Counted from the first letter of the stretch, positions 31,446 to 39,528 are shown. The stretch: 64,000 nucleotides of DNA from Papillibacter cinnamivorans DSM 12816 (GCF_900176335.1 NZ_FWXW01000001.1:248001-312000); one strand, 5' to 3'. Program-made: numbers and translations. Notes: generated from the letters alone by a model not told the origin.

Positions 31446-31727
31446 ATGTATGAGGTTTTCAAAGACGGCGTCCGCAAGCTCCACGGCATCGGCCACGAGC
31501 TGACGCCGGAAGAGCTGCGGCGATACCAGGCGGCCGGTTACACGGTTAAGAACGACGGGAAAACGGTAGGGAAGCGGGGTATTACATATGGCGTGGCTGG
31601 AGTTTCACCAAACAATGCCAAGGCACCGGAAGACGCTCAAATTGGCCTCTTTGCTGAAAATCAGCAGACGGGAGGCAATCGGCCTTATGGCAGATCTGTG
31701 GTGCTGGGCGCTGGACAACGCAGATGA
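31446..31727 (+). CDS. Small phage protein overlapping the replication initiator
   Basis: 93 residues. The first ~50 residues (MYEVFKDGVRKLHGIGHELTPEELRRYQAAGYTVKNDGK) look like a real small phage protein type; the rest overlaps the next gene in another frame by 140 nt and is of low complexity. Ribosome-binding site is weak. Moderate support. Confidence 0.45.
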   Translation: MYEVFKDGVRKLHGIGHELTPEELRRYQAAGYTVKNDGKTVGKRGITYGVAGVSPNNAKAPEDAQIGLFAENQQTGGNRPYGRSVVLGAGQRR

Positions 31728-32541
31728 CAAAGGACGGTTGCCGGGGGCCAGTGAAAGTGACATAGCCGCTGCCTTGGAGTTTTCGTCCAAAAAAGGATAT
31801 GCCTTGGTTTCTGCACTCCTTGAAAGTGGGTATCTTGACGCGGACGAGGACGGCATCACATACCGGATTCACGACTGGGATCAATATGCCGGACGGCTTA
31901 ACGAGCAACGCTACATCCAACGCGAGCAAAGCCGAATACGGCAACAGCATCGGCGCGAAAAAATCCGGTTACAGCGTGACGGTAACGCAGATGTCACGCG
32001 TGACAGTAACGCTTGTAACAATACCCTGTCACGCGTGAATTACGATGTCACCGTACCTAACCGTACCCTACCGTACCCTACCGTACCTAACCCTACCAGG
32101 ACGATAGATACGGAGAGTACGAGAGAGAGCGGCGCGCCCGAGGCCGCGCCTTCACCTCCTTCCACCCTGAAGAAGCCGGAACGGCATAAGCACGGGGAAT
32201 ACGGCTGGGTGAGGCTCACGGAGGCGGAGTACGCCCGTTTGGTGGCGGACCACGGGGCGGATACCGTCCGGCGGTATATCGACTACGTGGACGAGAGCGC
32301 CCAGCGGACGGGCAATAAAAACGGATGGAAGGACTGGAATCTCACGGTCCGCAAGGCAATCCGGGAGGCGTGGGGAGGTGGGGCGCGGGGAACTGACCTG
32401 CAGCAGCGAAAGCGTATCCTGGACGAAAAAATCAAGCGGGATATGGAGGCGGAGAGAAATGGCGACACCGGCGGGAATCCGCAAACTGGGAAAGCTCATC
32501 TTGATCTACTACCCGGAGGCGAAGGTAAATCTGGGGGATGA
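31588..32541 (+). CDS. DnaD-like phage replication initiation protein
   Basis: 317 residues. The N-terminal winged helix (ISRREAIGLMADLWCWALDNADDKGRLPGASESDIAAAL ... LLESGYLDADEDGITYRIHDWDQYAG) is that of phage initiator/DnaD-type proteins; a linker with VPNRTLPYPTVPNPT is followed by a C-terminal helical domain (YIDYVDESAQRTGNKNGWKDWNLTVRKAIREAW). The linker is encoded by direct repeats that probably form the origin. It should bind these and load helicase with the following protein. Confidence 0.85.
   Translation: MAWLEFHQTMPRHRKTLKLASLLKISRREAIGLMADLWCWALDNADDKGRLPGASESDIAAALEFSSKKGYALVSALLESGYLDADEDGITYRIHDWDQYAGRLNEQRYIQREQSRIRQQHRREKIRLQRDGNADVTRDSNACNNTLSRVNYDVTVPNRTLPYPTVPNPTRTIDTESTRESGAPEAAPSPPSTLKKPERHKHGEYGWVRLTEAEYARLVADHGADTVRRYIDYVDESAQRTGNKNGWKDWNLTVRKAIREAWGGGARGTDLQQRKRILDEKIKRDMEAERNGDTGGNPQTGKAHLDLLPGGEGKSGG
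31976..32095. repeat. Iterons / candidate phage replication origin inside the initiator gene
   Basis: Three repeat types in 120 bp: GTGACNGTAACGC at 31976 and 32000; the palindrome TGTCACGCGTGACA at 31992 with a 12-nt repeat at 32027; and four tandem 10-mers CCGTACCYWA at 32051-32090 plus a degenerate fifth. Origins inside the initiator gene are well known in lambdoid and Firmicutes phages. Confidence 0.65.
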
Positions 32542-32881
32542 CTTTGAGGCGGAAGCCTGGGCCGCCGTACTGCGGCAGGCGTCCGACGCCGACATCCTTC
32601 GCGCCCTGGCGGCTCACGTCCGGTCTGGAAATAAATTTGCGCCCAACGCCGGGGAGATTGCGGCTCTGTGCGGCCTGGAGGCTGCGGCGTTGCCAAAGGC
32701 TCCGTCAAGCGGCAGGGAGCGCATGATGGCGGTATATGCGGGGATTGTGGCATATTACCGGGAGCTGGGAGTGCCCACGGCGGTGGAGGCAAAGCGGGAT
32801 GGTATATCGTATCGGGACTGGTGCGTGATGGTGGACGAGGCGGAAGAAAAATTAAGACTGGAGGGTAAAGATGAACGCTGA
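32459..32881 (+). CDS. G39P-like helicase loader/inhibitor
   Basis: 140 residues. The N-terminal helical region (IRKLGKLILIYYPEAKVNLG ... FEAEAWAAVL, ILRALAAHVRSGNKFAPNAGEIAAL) matches the SPP1 G39P type that links initiator and replicative helicase. GGAGGC precedes the ATG, which lies inside the end of the initiator gene. No phage helicase is found, so it would recruit host DnaC/DnaB-type helicase. Confidence 0.65.
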   Translation: MATPAGIRKLGKLILIYYPEAKVNLGDDFEAEAWAAVLRQASDADILRALAAHVRSGNKFAPNAGEIAALCGLEAAALPKAPSSGRERMMAVYAGIVAYYRELGVPTAVEAKRDGISYRDWCVMVDEAEEKLRLEGKDER

Positions 32882-33929
32882 CGAGATTGTAAAAGCGCTT
32901 AAGTGGATTGCAAAAGTGCGTACATACTGCGATACGAATATGGTGAATTGCACAAAGTGCGAATTTCACGGATTTTGCACAGATCCTGATAGCGATGAGA
33001 GCATCGGGCAACAAAGCGAATGGTTTACTCAAGCCGCCAATCTTATCGAATCGCTCACCACCCAGATTAATACTCGTTTTACCGCTCCGATTGTATGTAT
33101 GTGCGGTAGTACCAAGTTTAAGCAAACATGGATACGAGAAAACGCCAGACTGACGCAAGAAGGAAATATTGTCCTCGCTGTTGGATTATGGGGACACCAC
33201 GAGCGTAAATTCCCAGCACCGGAAGTCAAGGCAAAGCTAGATGACTTACATAAGCGAAAAATTGATTTGTGTGATTGGGTGTGGGTACTGGATGTTGGCG
33301 GATACATAGGCGAAAGTACACGCTCAGAAATTGCATATGCGGAAAAGCTCGGAAAGCCCATTCGGTATTTGGCGCATGAATTTCCAGAGTATATTGAACC
33401 GGAAGATGAAGTTGTTATGGAACTCACTGCCCAGCTTGCCGCCTACAAGAAAACGGATTTGACCGCGGATGAGATATTCCAGATGCGGAAGGAGTGGCGA
33501 GATACGGAAAAGGGATTGAGGGATAGTGTAATCCAGTTGCAATCCCAGCTTGCCGAGTCGCGCTGCAGAGAAAAGGCGGCAATGGCAGATTTGGAACGCC
33601 AGAAAATATGTGGTTCATGTGCTTACTGGAAGAATGGTAATTGCACGCTCTCACAGCAGAAATGGCGCAAAGAAAATTATGTTGGCTGCAAAAGCTGGAA
33701 ATGGCGCGGCACACAGGATTCCGGGGGAGGGTATGAAATGAATACTGTAAATGTTCGTTGGCATGATGGATATCTGGAGACGTTTATGGCGCAAGAAGTT
33801 CGTTTCGGAAGCGATTTGCTATGGATGCGCTTATCGGATGGGCAGAATCGGCACATCCCGCTTCGTTCTGTTAGGTGGTTTAGCCTCAGCAAAGAGAGCC
33901 ATGCTAAAGATGCCGGGGAGGATGAATGA
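32871..33929 (+). CDS. Mosaic phage protein with nucleoside-deoxyribosyltransferase-like (DUF4406-type) domain
   Basis: 352 residues in four parts: an N-terminal cysteine motif (CTKCEFHGFC) region; a Rossmann-like domain at about 74-170 (PIVCMCGSTKFKQTWIRENARL ... CDWVWVLDVGGYIGESTRSEIAYAEKLGKPIRYL) related to DUF4406/nucleoside 2-deoxyribosyltransferases; a coiled coil and cysteine box (QLAESRCREKAAMADLE ... CGSCAYWKNGNCTL); and a C-terminal beta-rich domain. The coil plus cysteine box recurs in the protein at 35865. Much lower GC than neighbours. Role unknown; nucleotide metabolism is possible. Confidence 0.7.
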   Translation: MNADEIVKALKWIAKVRTYCDTNMVNCTKCEFHGFCTDPDSDESIGQQSEWFTQAANLIESLTTQINTRFTAPIVCMCGSTKFKQTWIRENARLTQEGNIVLAVGLWGHHERKFPAPEVKAKLDDLHKRKIDLCDWVWVLDVGGYIGESTRSEIAYAEKLGKPIRYLAHEFPEYIEPEDEVVMELTAQLAAYKKTDLTADEIFQMRKEWRDTEKGLRDSVIQLQSQLAESRCREKAAMADLERQKICGSCAYWKNGNCTLSQQKWRKENYVGCKSWKWRGTQDSGGGYEMNTVNVRWHDGYLETFMAQEVRFGSDLLWMRLSDGQNRHIPLRSVRWFSLSKESHAKDAGEDE

Positions 33930-34678
33930 TGAAACCGATTCTTTTTTCAACGCCGATGGTTCAGGTGATACTTGACGGCAGAAAAACCATGACGCGGAGG
34001 ATATGTAAGCCGCTTACGCTTAACTATCCCATGCGGGCATATGAAAATGAAACTGCAGAACAATGGCTTTCCAGGTGGAATCATAAATCGCCATACAAGC
34101 CCGGAGACATCCTCTGGGTGCGGGAAACGTGGCAATCTTTTTTTCCGGAGGAAGTAACTCAAAATCATCAACAGGGGCCACGGTCATTTAGCGGGATACC
34201 TGCAGAAACCGCAAAGGGACATTACATGTATTTTTACTATCGCGCTGATGGAGAAGTACCTGATGACCCTAAGTACGGAAAGGCAAATTGGCATCCATCT
34301 ATTTTCATGCCCCGCGGCGCGGCGCGGATATTCCTGCGCGTGACTGCCGTGCGGGCAGAACGGGTGCAGGAGATCACGGAAACGGACGCGAAGGCGGAAG
34401 GCGCGGTATTTACGGACTACGGAATTTATCAGCCGAAATGGAAGGCAAGCCTTGACGGAGGAAAGACATTTTATCCGGCCGCGCCGGCACAGCATCCGGG
34501 ATGGCATATGGCTGAGGTAAATAGCCCGGATCAATGTTATCCATCAGCCCGAAGCGCGTTTATAGGGATATGGGATAGCCTCAACGCAAAGCGCGGTTAT
34601 GGATGGGACACAAACCCGTGGGTATGGGTCTACACATTTGAACGGTGTGAGAAGTCGGAGGCGCAAGATGAATCTTGA
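33929..34678 (+). CDS. ASCH/PUA-like phage protein
   Basis: About 249 residues. Opening MKPILFSTPMVQVILDGRKTMTRR is characteristic of a large family of phage ASCH/PUA-like proteins; PGDILWVRETW and FLRVTAVRAERVQEITETDAKAEGA continue the barrel. The fold suggests RNA binding or base handling; the role in phages is unknown. GGAGG precedes and the start overlaps the previous stop (TGATG). Confidence 0.8.
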   Translation: MKPILFSTPMVQVILDGRKTMTRRICKPLTLNYPMRAYENETAEQWLSRWNHKSPYKPGDILWVRETWQSFFPEEVTQNHQQGPRSFSGIPAETAKGHYMYFYYRADGEVPDDPKYGKANWHPSIFMPRGAARIFLRVTAVRAERVQEITETDAKAEGAVFTDYGIYQPKWKASLDGGKTFYPAAPAQHPGWHMAEVNSPDQCYPSARSAFIGIWDSLNAKRGYGWDTNPWVWVYTFERCEKSEAQDES

Positions 34679-35009
34679 GGAATATCGCCGCCTTACTCAA
34701 AAGCCGGAAACGAAATACCACAGCCGCAAAACGGTTATTGACGGCCATACGTTCGACTCGCAGCTAGAGGCAAACCGATATGTCGATTTGAAACGTCTTA
34801 AGCGGGCAGGAAAGATCAAGGGATTCGGGATCCAGCCGAGTTTCGTTTTGCCGGGAGGTATCCGGTACAGGCCGGACTTCATCGTCTGCGGCGCAGACGG
34901 TACGATCTGGGTAGAGGACGCGAAGGGCAAGGAGACGAAGGACTTCATACTCAAGCGGAAGTTATGGGAGGAGGCATACCCGTGGCTGGAGCTGAAAATA
35001 GTCAGATAA
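34668..35009 (+). CDS. DUF1064 nuclease-like phage protein
   Basis: 113 residues of the DUF1064 family: YHSRKTVIDGHTFDSQLEANRY, YRPDFIV and WVEDAKGKETKDFILKRKLW. The D...(E)xK pattern points to a restriction-endonuclease-like fold, possibly a Holliday-junction or structure-specific nuclease. The start has CGGAGG 6 nt upstream and lies in the end of the previous gene. Confidence 0.8.
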   Translation: MNLEEYRRLTQKPETKYHSRKTVIDGHTFDSQLEANRYVDLKRLKRAGKIKGFGIQPSFVLPGGIRYRPDFIVCGADGTIWVEDAKGKETKDFILKRKLWEEAYPWLELKIVR

Positions 35010-35170
35010 TCAGGGACTATGCCAAGGCGTACAAACTGATCTATATGGCAATGGTGCCGCTGCCAAGATGGGGGACGCCGTATCACACCTGCCCGACCTG
35101 CGGCGGACTGCTGACGGAGAAGTATGAGCATTGCAGATGGTGCGGACAGAAACTGAAATGGGAGGGATAG
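34982..35170 (+). CDS. Small zinc-ribbon protein
   Basis: 62 residues from a GTG with GGAGGAGG upstream. C-terminal zinc ribbon CPTCGG ... CRWCGQ. Function unknown. Confidence 0.6.
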   Translation: MAGAENSQIIRDYAKAYKLIYMAMVPLPRWGTPYHTCPTCGGLLTEKYEHCRWCGQKLKWEG

Positions 35171-35174
35171 AACG

Positions 35175-35360
35175 ATGATACTTGAAATTCGAAACCAAAA
35201 CCACGAGCTTAAAAAGTTTTGTTGCGTGGTATTCGCGGGGATACTCAGATCCTACCCGGATAAAATTTACGTTCAGCAACGTTATAAGCGATCCGGGAAG
35301 GCATATATCCGGGAGCGGTTTATTCCGAAAGAAGAAGTTTCAACATGGACCGTCAGATGA
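35175..35360 (+). CDS. Small basic phage protein
   Basis: 61 residues, GGGAGGG 9 nt before ATG; beta-rich and basic (DKIYVQQRYKRSGKAYIRERFIPKEEV). Not recognised. Confidence 0.6.
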   Translation: MILEIRNQNHELKKFCCVVFAGILRSYPDKIYVQQRYKRSGKAYIRERFIPKEEVSTWTVR

Positions 35361-35378
35361 AAAGGGAGGGTTTTCGAT

Positions 35379-35501
35379 ATGACAACGCCTGACCGTTTGC
35401 TGCAGGTTTTAATCCTCCTGCTGGGCATCGGGTCGGCGTGGGGCCTGGTTAAGCTGGCGGAGGACATTATGGGATTGTGGAGGGGTGACGATCGTGAATG
35501 A
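35379..35501 (+). CDS. 40-residue membrane peptide
   Basis: GGGAGGG precedes the ATG. One hydrophobic helix (LLQVLILLLGIGSAWGLVKLA) and an acidic tail; overlaps the next start. Function unknown. Confidence 0.5.
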   Translation: MTTPDRLLQVLILLLGIGSAWGLVKLAEDIMGLWRGDDRE

Positions 35502-35868
35502 GACAGAACAGGCGATAGAAATATTAAGTCACCAAGAAAAGCATATCACAGCGGAGGTTGACGAAGCCGGGTTTATTGATTTGATTGTTGACTATGATTT
35601 GACCGTGGCATTAGATCATGCTATTACCGCCATCCGCGAAAAAGCCGAACGGGAGAACCCGCAGCCTCTGACGCTGAAGCAATTGCAGGAGCGAATCGGA
35701 AAACCGGTATATATTGTTTCCGGAGATAAATTATGGTGGATTCTTCCAATAATTATTTATAAGGGGTGGCTTTACAATGACGGTAGAAATGGGGAGCCAC
35801 TTAATCTAAAGAAATACATGAAAACATGGATTCCATACGACTACCCGCCGAAGGAGGACCGGACATGA
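35494..35868 (+). CDS. Small phage protein, unknown
   Basis: 124 residues starting at GTG 8 nt after GGAGGGG. A helical acidic N-terminal half and a C-terminal half (LKQLQERIGKPVYIVSGDKLWWILPIIIYKGWLYND) common in small Firmicutes phage proteins. Function unknown. Confidence 0.65.
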   Translation: MNETEQAIEILSHQEKHITAEVDEAGFIDLIVDYDLTVALDHAITAIREKAERENPQPLTLKQLQERIGKPVYIVSGDKLWWILPIIIYKGWLYNDGRNGEPLNLKKYMKTWIPYDYPPKEDRT

Positions 35869-36344
35869 CTAACGAACAATCCAACACGGCCCGCATCATC
35901 GACCCGACTCCGGAGCAAATTATAGCCGCACTGGAATATTGCTGGTTCTCAATGGAATGCGGCCGTTATCCTTGCGTGGATTGTTATTTATACAGGCATC
36001 GGGATGAGCATGGATATGTGCCCAATCGTTTGCGTTCGTCGGGTTGCAGACCATGTTCTCAACGGCTGGCTATGGACACAATCGCCCTGATAGACCGTCT
36101 GAGCGATTTCGAGCATAGCCAGTGCGCCAAGCTGCTGGAGGAAGTCGGGAAGCTGCGGGCGGAATTGGCCGAATCACAGCGCAGGGAAAATGCGGCGGTT
36201 GATGATTTGACAGATGCTTGTTACCAACCTTGGGGAGAAATAGATAAATGCAAGTATTGTGCCAAAGGCAAAACACGAATGTGCAAGGTGGGCGAATGTT
36301 ATTTTGAGCATCGCGGCCCGCAGGATGCCATGGAGAAGGAGTGA
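35865..36344 (+). CDS. Cysteine-rich phage protein with coil module
   Basis: 159 residues, AAGGAGG 7 nt before ATG. Two cysteine-rich regions (CGRYPCVDCYLY ... CRPCSQR and CKYCAKGKTRMCKVGEC) flank a coil (KLRAELAESQRRENAAVDDL) closely matching the coil of the 32871 protein. Zinc binding is likely; function unknown. Confidence 0.65.
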   Translation: MTNEQSNTARIIDPTPEQIIAALEYCWFSMECGRYPCVDCYLYRHRDEHGYVPNRLRSSGCRPCSQRLAMDTIALIDRLSDFEHSQCAKLLEEVGKLRAELAESQRRENAAVDDLTDACYQPWGEIDKCKYCAKGKTRMCKVGECYFEHRGPQDAMEKE

Positions 36345-36348
36345 TTCT

Positions 36349-36762
36349 ATGACCGCAAAAGAGTACCTTATGCAGTACAGAGAAGCATACGATGCCATCA
36401 GCGATAAGCTCGATGAGATCAGGCGGCTGCTGGCGATGGCTACGAAAATGAATCAGACCATATCCTCGGACCGGGTAAGCGCATCGCATAACCAGGACAA
36501 GCTTTCCTCTGCCGTCGCCAGGATCGCGGATATGAAAAGCGAGATAGACGATGAGATGAAATATCTCATCGAAATGAAGCGGATCGTGCTTTCAACGATA
36601 AACTCGATTCCGAATAAGCGGCAGCGTAGGGTGCTCCGGCTCCGGTACATAAACGGGATGCGCTGGGAAGAGATCGCGGTTAAAATTGAACGTGACTATC
36701 GATGGGTTCATAGGCTTCATGGGAAAGCGTTAATCGAGGTTGAAAAAATAATTTTGAAATGA
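36349..36762 (+). CDS. ArpU/sigma-70 region-4-like late transcription regulator
   Basis: 137 residues; an N-terminal coiled region followed by a sigma region 4-like HTH (INSIPNKRQRRVLRLRYINGMRWEEIAVKIERDYRWVHRLHGKAL). The type (DUF1492/ArpU/RinA-like) activates late genes in Firmicutes phages. It is the last gene before the packaging block and directly precedes a palindromic promoter-like site. Confidence 0.82.
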   Translation: MTAKEYLMQYREAYDAISDKLDEIRRLLAMATKMNQTISSDRVSASHNQDKLSSAVARIADMKSEIDDEMKYLIEMKRIVLSTINSIPNKRQRRVLRLRYINGMRWEEIAVKIERDYRWVHRLHGKALIEVEKIILK

Positions 36763-36791
36763 CCATTGAAAGCCACTATTTCCGGGTGATA

Positions 36792-36806
36792 TTGTTATAA
36801 TAACAA
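36792..36806 (+). promoter_or_regulatory. Palindromic extended -10 at the head of the late operon
   Basis: Perfect palindrome TTGTTATAATAACAA containing TGnTATAAT. No -35 hexamer lies at the right distance, as expected for a promoter that needs an activator such as the ArpU-like protein just upstream. Confidence 0.5.
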
Positions 36807-36814
36807 AACAACGT

Positions 36815-36856
36815 GAGGCAGTCTCGCAGAAGGAAAGCGGGGCTGCCTCTTTTCAT
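36815..36856 (+). terminator. Hairpin with T-run before the HNH gene
   Basis: Stem GAGGCAGTCTCGC/GCGGGGCTGCCTC (one mismatch or G-T) followed by TTTTC. It would end early transcription, or act as a terminator that late transcription must pass, 20 nt before the HNH start. Confidence 0.65.
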
Positions 36857-36876
36857 ATGGCAAAGGAGGCAGTGGG

Positions 36877-37362
36877 GTGAAATGCGAGGATTGCGTATGG
36901 TGCCATTACAAGGAAACCGGCGTGTTGTTTTGCCCGATGCCAAAATGCTTTTATGAAAAGCCTGATACTTCCAGTGAAGGTGAGATCATGCCGAGCAGAT
37001 CATTACATTTCTGCGCTCATTCAGGATGCTTTGAATTGACGACAAACAAATATTGCGCAGAGCATGCGGATCAGGATAGATGCGACAGAAATGACAGAGA
37101 CCGGATGAGAGGATCGGCAGCGGAGCGTGGTTACAATGCACGATGGCAAAAAGCACGGGATGGATTTTTAGCGAAGCATCCATTATGCGAATCGTGCATG
37201 CAATCAGGGAAGCTCGTGCCCGCAACAGTAGTGGATCATATCAAGCCGCACAAGGGAGACAAAGCGTTGTTCTGGGATTCGAGTAACTGGCAGGCGCTGT
37301 GTAAGAGGTGCCATGACATTAAGACCGCGAAAGAAAATGGACGATGGGGTAGGGGGGTATAA
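36877..37362 (+). CDS. HNH endonuclease of the packaging module
   Basis: 161 residues. An N-terminal cysteine region (CEDCVWCHYKETGVLFCPMPKC) precedes a classic HNH domain: HPLCESCMQSGKLVPATVVDHIKPHKGD ... SNWQALCKRCHDIKTAKENGR. HNH enzymes beside the terminase cooperate in cutting cos ends in HK97-type phages. Starts at GTG after AAAGGAGG. Confidence 0.88.
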   Translation: MKCEDCVWCHYKETGVLFCPMPKCFYEKPDTSSEGEIMPSRSLHFCAHSGCFELTTNKYCAEHADQDRCDRNDRDRMRGSAAERGYNARWQKARDGFLAKHPLCESCMQSGKLVPATVVDHIKPHKGDKALFWDSSNWQALCKRCHDIKTAKENGRWGRGV

Positions 37363-37454
37363 ATCCTTACAGTTTTTTGTCCCTAGACCGGGCGCCTCCT
37401 ACTACGCAGGATTTTCTCCCGAAATGAAGTAACCAACCGCCGGAGGTGATTTGC
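37340..37454. other. Candidate cos/packaging site
   Basis: The gap between HNH and small terminase is GC-patterned and gene-free: a G run (GGGGTAGGGGGG), then AAATCCTTACAG, a T run and ACCGGGCGCC. Similar signals stand at this point in HK97-type cos phages. No cleavage site can be fixed from sequence alone. Confidence 0.3.
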
Positions 37455-37967
37455 ATGGGCGGAAGACCGTCGAACTTGATCGATATGACCAAAGGGCACA
37501 GGACAAACGAAGAAAAGGAATACCGAAAAGCTGTAGAACAGTCGCTATATACAGGAGAATCTTTTGAAGAAAGCGCCCAGGTCAAAAAAAGCAAAATCGC
37601 TCACGCGGAATTTAAACGGCTGGAACGCTTGTATGCAAAAATTGCCTATGTAGACGCCCTCGATCAGCAGATCATCAACCGGTATTGCTTAGAAGTGGCG
37701 AACACCTACAGACTGCAAAACACACTAAGCAGGTTAAATGGGGATTTGACAAAAGATTTAGAGTTTGAGGACCGCCTGCGGATTTATGATCTTATCAACA
37801 AGACAATGGCTGCCATGAACAAAAATAAAGAGCTGCTTTTGAAATACGAGGACAGGCTTTTCCTGAACCCATCGGGGCGGATCCGCGCAATTCCAAAAAC
37901 GCCGCCGAAGGAAGAAACTGCATCGGGAATGGCCGCGTTTCTGCAAAAGCGGGCTGAGGCAAAATGA
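37455..37967 (+). CDS. terS: Terminase small subunit (P27-like)
   Basis: 170 residues; GGRPSNLIDMTKGHRTNEEKEYRKAVEQSL at the start and a helical core of P27-type small terminases. Start ATG 7 nt after CGGAGGTGA. It recognises phage DNA and stimulates the large subunit, with whose start it overlaps (ATGA). Confidence 0.85.
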   Translation: MGGRPSNLIDMTKGHRTNEEKEYRKAVEQSLYTGESFEESAQVKKSKIAHAEFKRLERLYAKIAYVDALDQQIINRYCLEVANTYRLQNTLSRLNGDLTKDLEFEDRLRIYDLINKTMAAMNKNKELLLKYEDRLFLNPSGRIRAIPKTPPKEETASGMAAFLQKRAEAK

Positions 37968-39517
37968 TAGACAAGGCGCGGGCCTCGGAACCGATTGAAT
38001 TTATACAGCTTCTCAAGCTTGTCGGAGACTTTACCGGCAAGCCTTTTATTTTGCAGCCGTGGCAGCAGGAAGTCATCTGGAACGTATACGGCGAGGTAAA
38101 CGACGACGGCCGGCGCAGATACCGGTATCTGTACCTGGAAGTCCCGAAGAAAAACGGAAAGACGCCGACGGTGGCCGGGCTCGGCCTGTACCATGTGACA
38201 TGCGACCCGCCGGGCGGAGAAATCTATTGCTGCGCCGCAGAGCGGGACCAGGCGTCTCAGACTTACAACTACATGAAGTCTATGATTGAGCAGAGCCCGG
38301 AGTTGTCCGCGGTACTTCGGGTCGTGGACAGCAAGCGGGAAATCCACAATGACGCCACCGGGACATTTGTCAAGGTTCTGTCTGCCGAAGCGTATTCCAA
38401 GCACGGCAAAGCGCCGTCTGTTGTTATCTTCGACGAGCTTCACGCATTCCAAAAGCGGGATCTGTGGGACATTATGACTTTCGGCACCGGTTCCGCCCGA
38501 AAAGAGCCGCTGTATCTTACCATTACCACCGCAGGAGACGATCCGGATAAAAAGTCTATCGGATGGGAGATCCATGAGTACGCCCGCAAGGTTCGGGACG
38601 GAGAATTCGTCGATCCGACTTGGTATGTAAAAATCTACGGGGCCCCGGACGACGCGGATATCTATGACGAAAAAACGTGGTTCGACGCAAATCCATCTCT
38701 TGGAGTGGCTATCGATATAGAGACAGTTCGGCAAGAAGCGCTCGCATCCAGAAATAGCCCTGCTTCTGAAAAGCTGTTCCGCTGGCTTCGCCTAAATCAG
38801 TGGGTGCAGCTCAAACGGATCGGGTGGCTACCGATCACCCAGTGGGATAAAACAACGCGAGACTGGCAGCCGTCCGAGCTACTGAAAAAGCGTTGCTATG
38901 TCGGGATCGATCTGGCCCGCACGGTGGACCTTGCCGGAGCGGCCCCGCTTTTTCCGCCGCAGGAAGGATTCGACGACTGGCGATTTGCGCTGGACGCATG
39001 GATCCCGGAAAACCGGATGCGGGAAAAAATGACCCGAGACAAAGTCAATTACGGCGCCTGGGAAAAAAGAGGGTTCATTAAGGCAACGCCTGGAGATGTG
39101 ATAGATTACAGCTTTGTAGCGGCTAAAATCCGGGAATACGAGTCGCTGTATAACGTCGTGCATTACTGCTCTGACCCGTGGCACCTGGAAATTCTCAAGC
39201 AATTATTAGGGCCCGATATCGCGGCCAAGTTTATTGACATCTCTCAGGACTGGAAAGGTCATACGCCAGGTATGAACGAGCTCGAGCGGCTGTTTATGTC
39301 TGAACAGATTTCCCATATGGAGAATCCGCTGGGGCGCTGGTGCTTCGGAAACGTCGTTATTGCCACGGACGGAAACGAAAATATGAAGGCCATGAAAAAC
39401 AAGAGCACAGACCGAATCGACCCAATCGTGGCGCTGATTAACGCAATGTCCGGCGCGGTACGGCTGGAGCAAAAGAGATCGATTTATGAGCTTCGCGGGA
39501 TGCGGAGCTTGGCATAG
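37964..39517 (+). CDS. terL: Terminase large subunit
   Basis: 517 residues. ATPase motifs: Walker A-like PKKNGKT (61-67) and Walker B VVIFDE (153-158); nuclease domain begins with YVGIDLA (D316) and has the C-terminal KSTDRIDPIVALINAM segment with the last metal aspartate. It packages DNA into the prohead and cuts it. Terminase_1 family, HK97 type. Confidence 0.95.
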   Translation: MIDKARASEPIEFIQLLKLVGDFTGKPFILQPWQQEVIWNVYGEVNDDGRRRYRYLYLEVPKKNGKTPTVAGLGLYHVTCDPPGGEIYCCAAERDQASQTYNYMKSMIEQSPELSAVLRVVDSKREIHNDATGTFVKVLSAEAYSKHGKAPSVVIFDELHAFQKRDLWDIMTFGTGSARKEPLYLTITTAGDDPDKKSIGWEIHEYARKVRDGEFVDPTWYVKIYGAPDDADIYDEKTWFDANPSLGVAIDIETVRQEALASRNSPASEKLFRWLRLNQWVQLKRIGWLPITQWDKTTRDWQPSELLKKRCYVGIDLARTVDLAGAAPLFPPQEGFDDWRFALDAWIPENRMREKMTRDKVNYGAWEKRGFIKATPGDVIDYSFVAAKIREYESLYNVVHYCSDPWHLEILKQLLGPDIAAKFIDISQDWKGHTPGMNELERLFMSEQISHMENPLGRWCFGNVVIATDGNENMKAMKNKSTDRIDPIVALINAMSGAVRLEQKRSIYELRGMRSLA

Positions 39518-39528
39518 GGAGTGATCGT

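Noticed and set aside
31976-32095. CRISPR-like array
   Set aside because: Repeats are 10-14 bp, adjacent without spacers of constant length and inside a coding gene; they fit origin iterons.
36766-36801. TTGAAA/TATAAT as a standard promoter
   Set aside because: The spacer is 24 nt, too long; the extended -10 palindrome explanation was kept instead.
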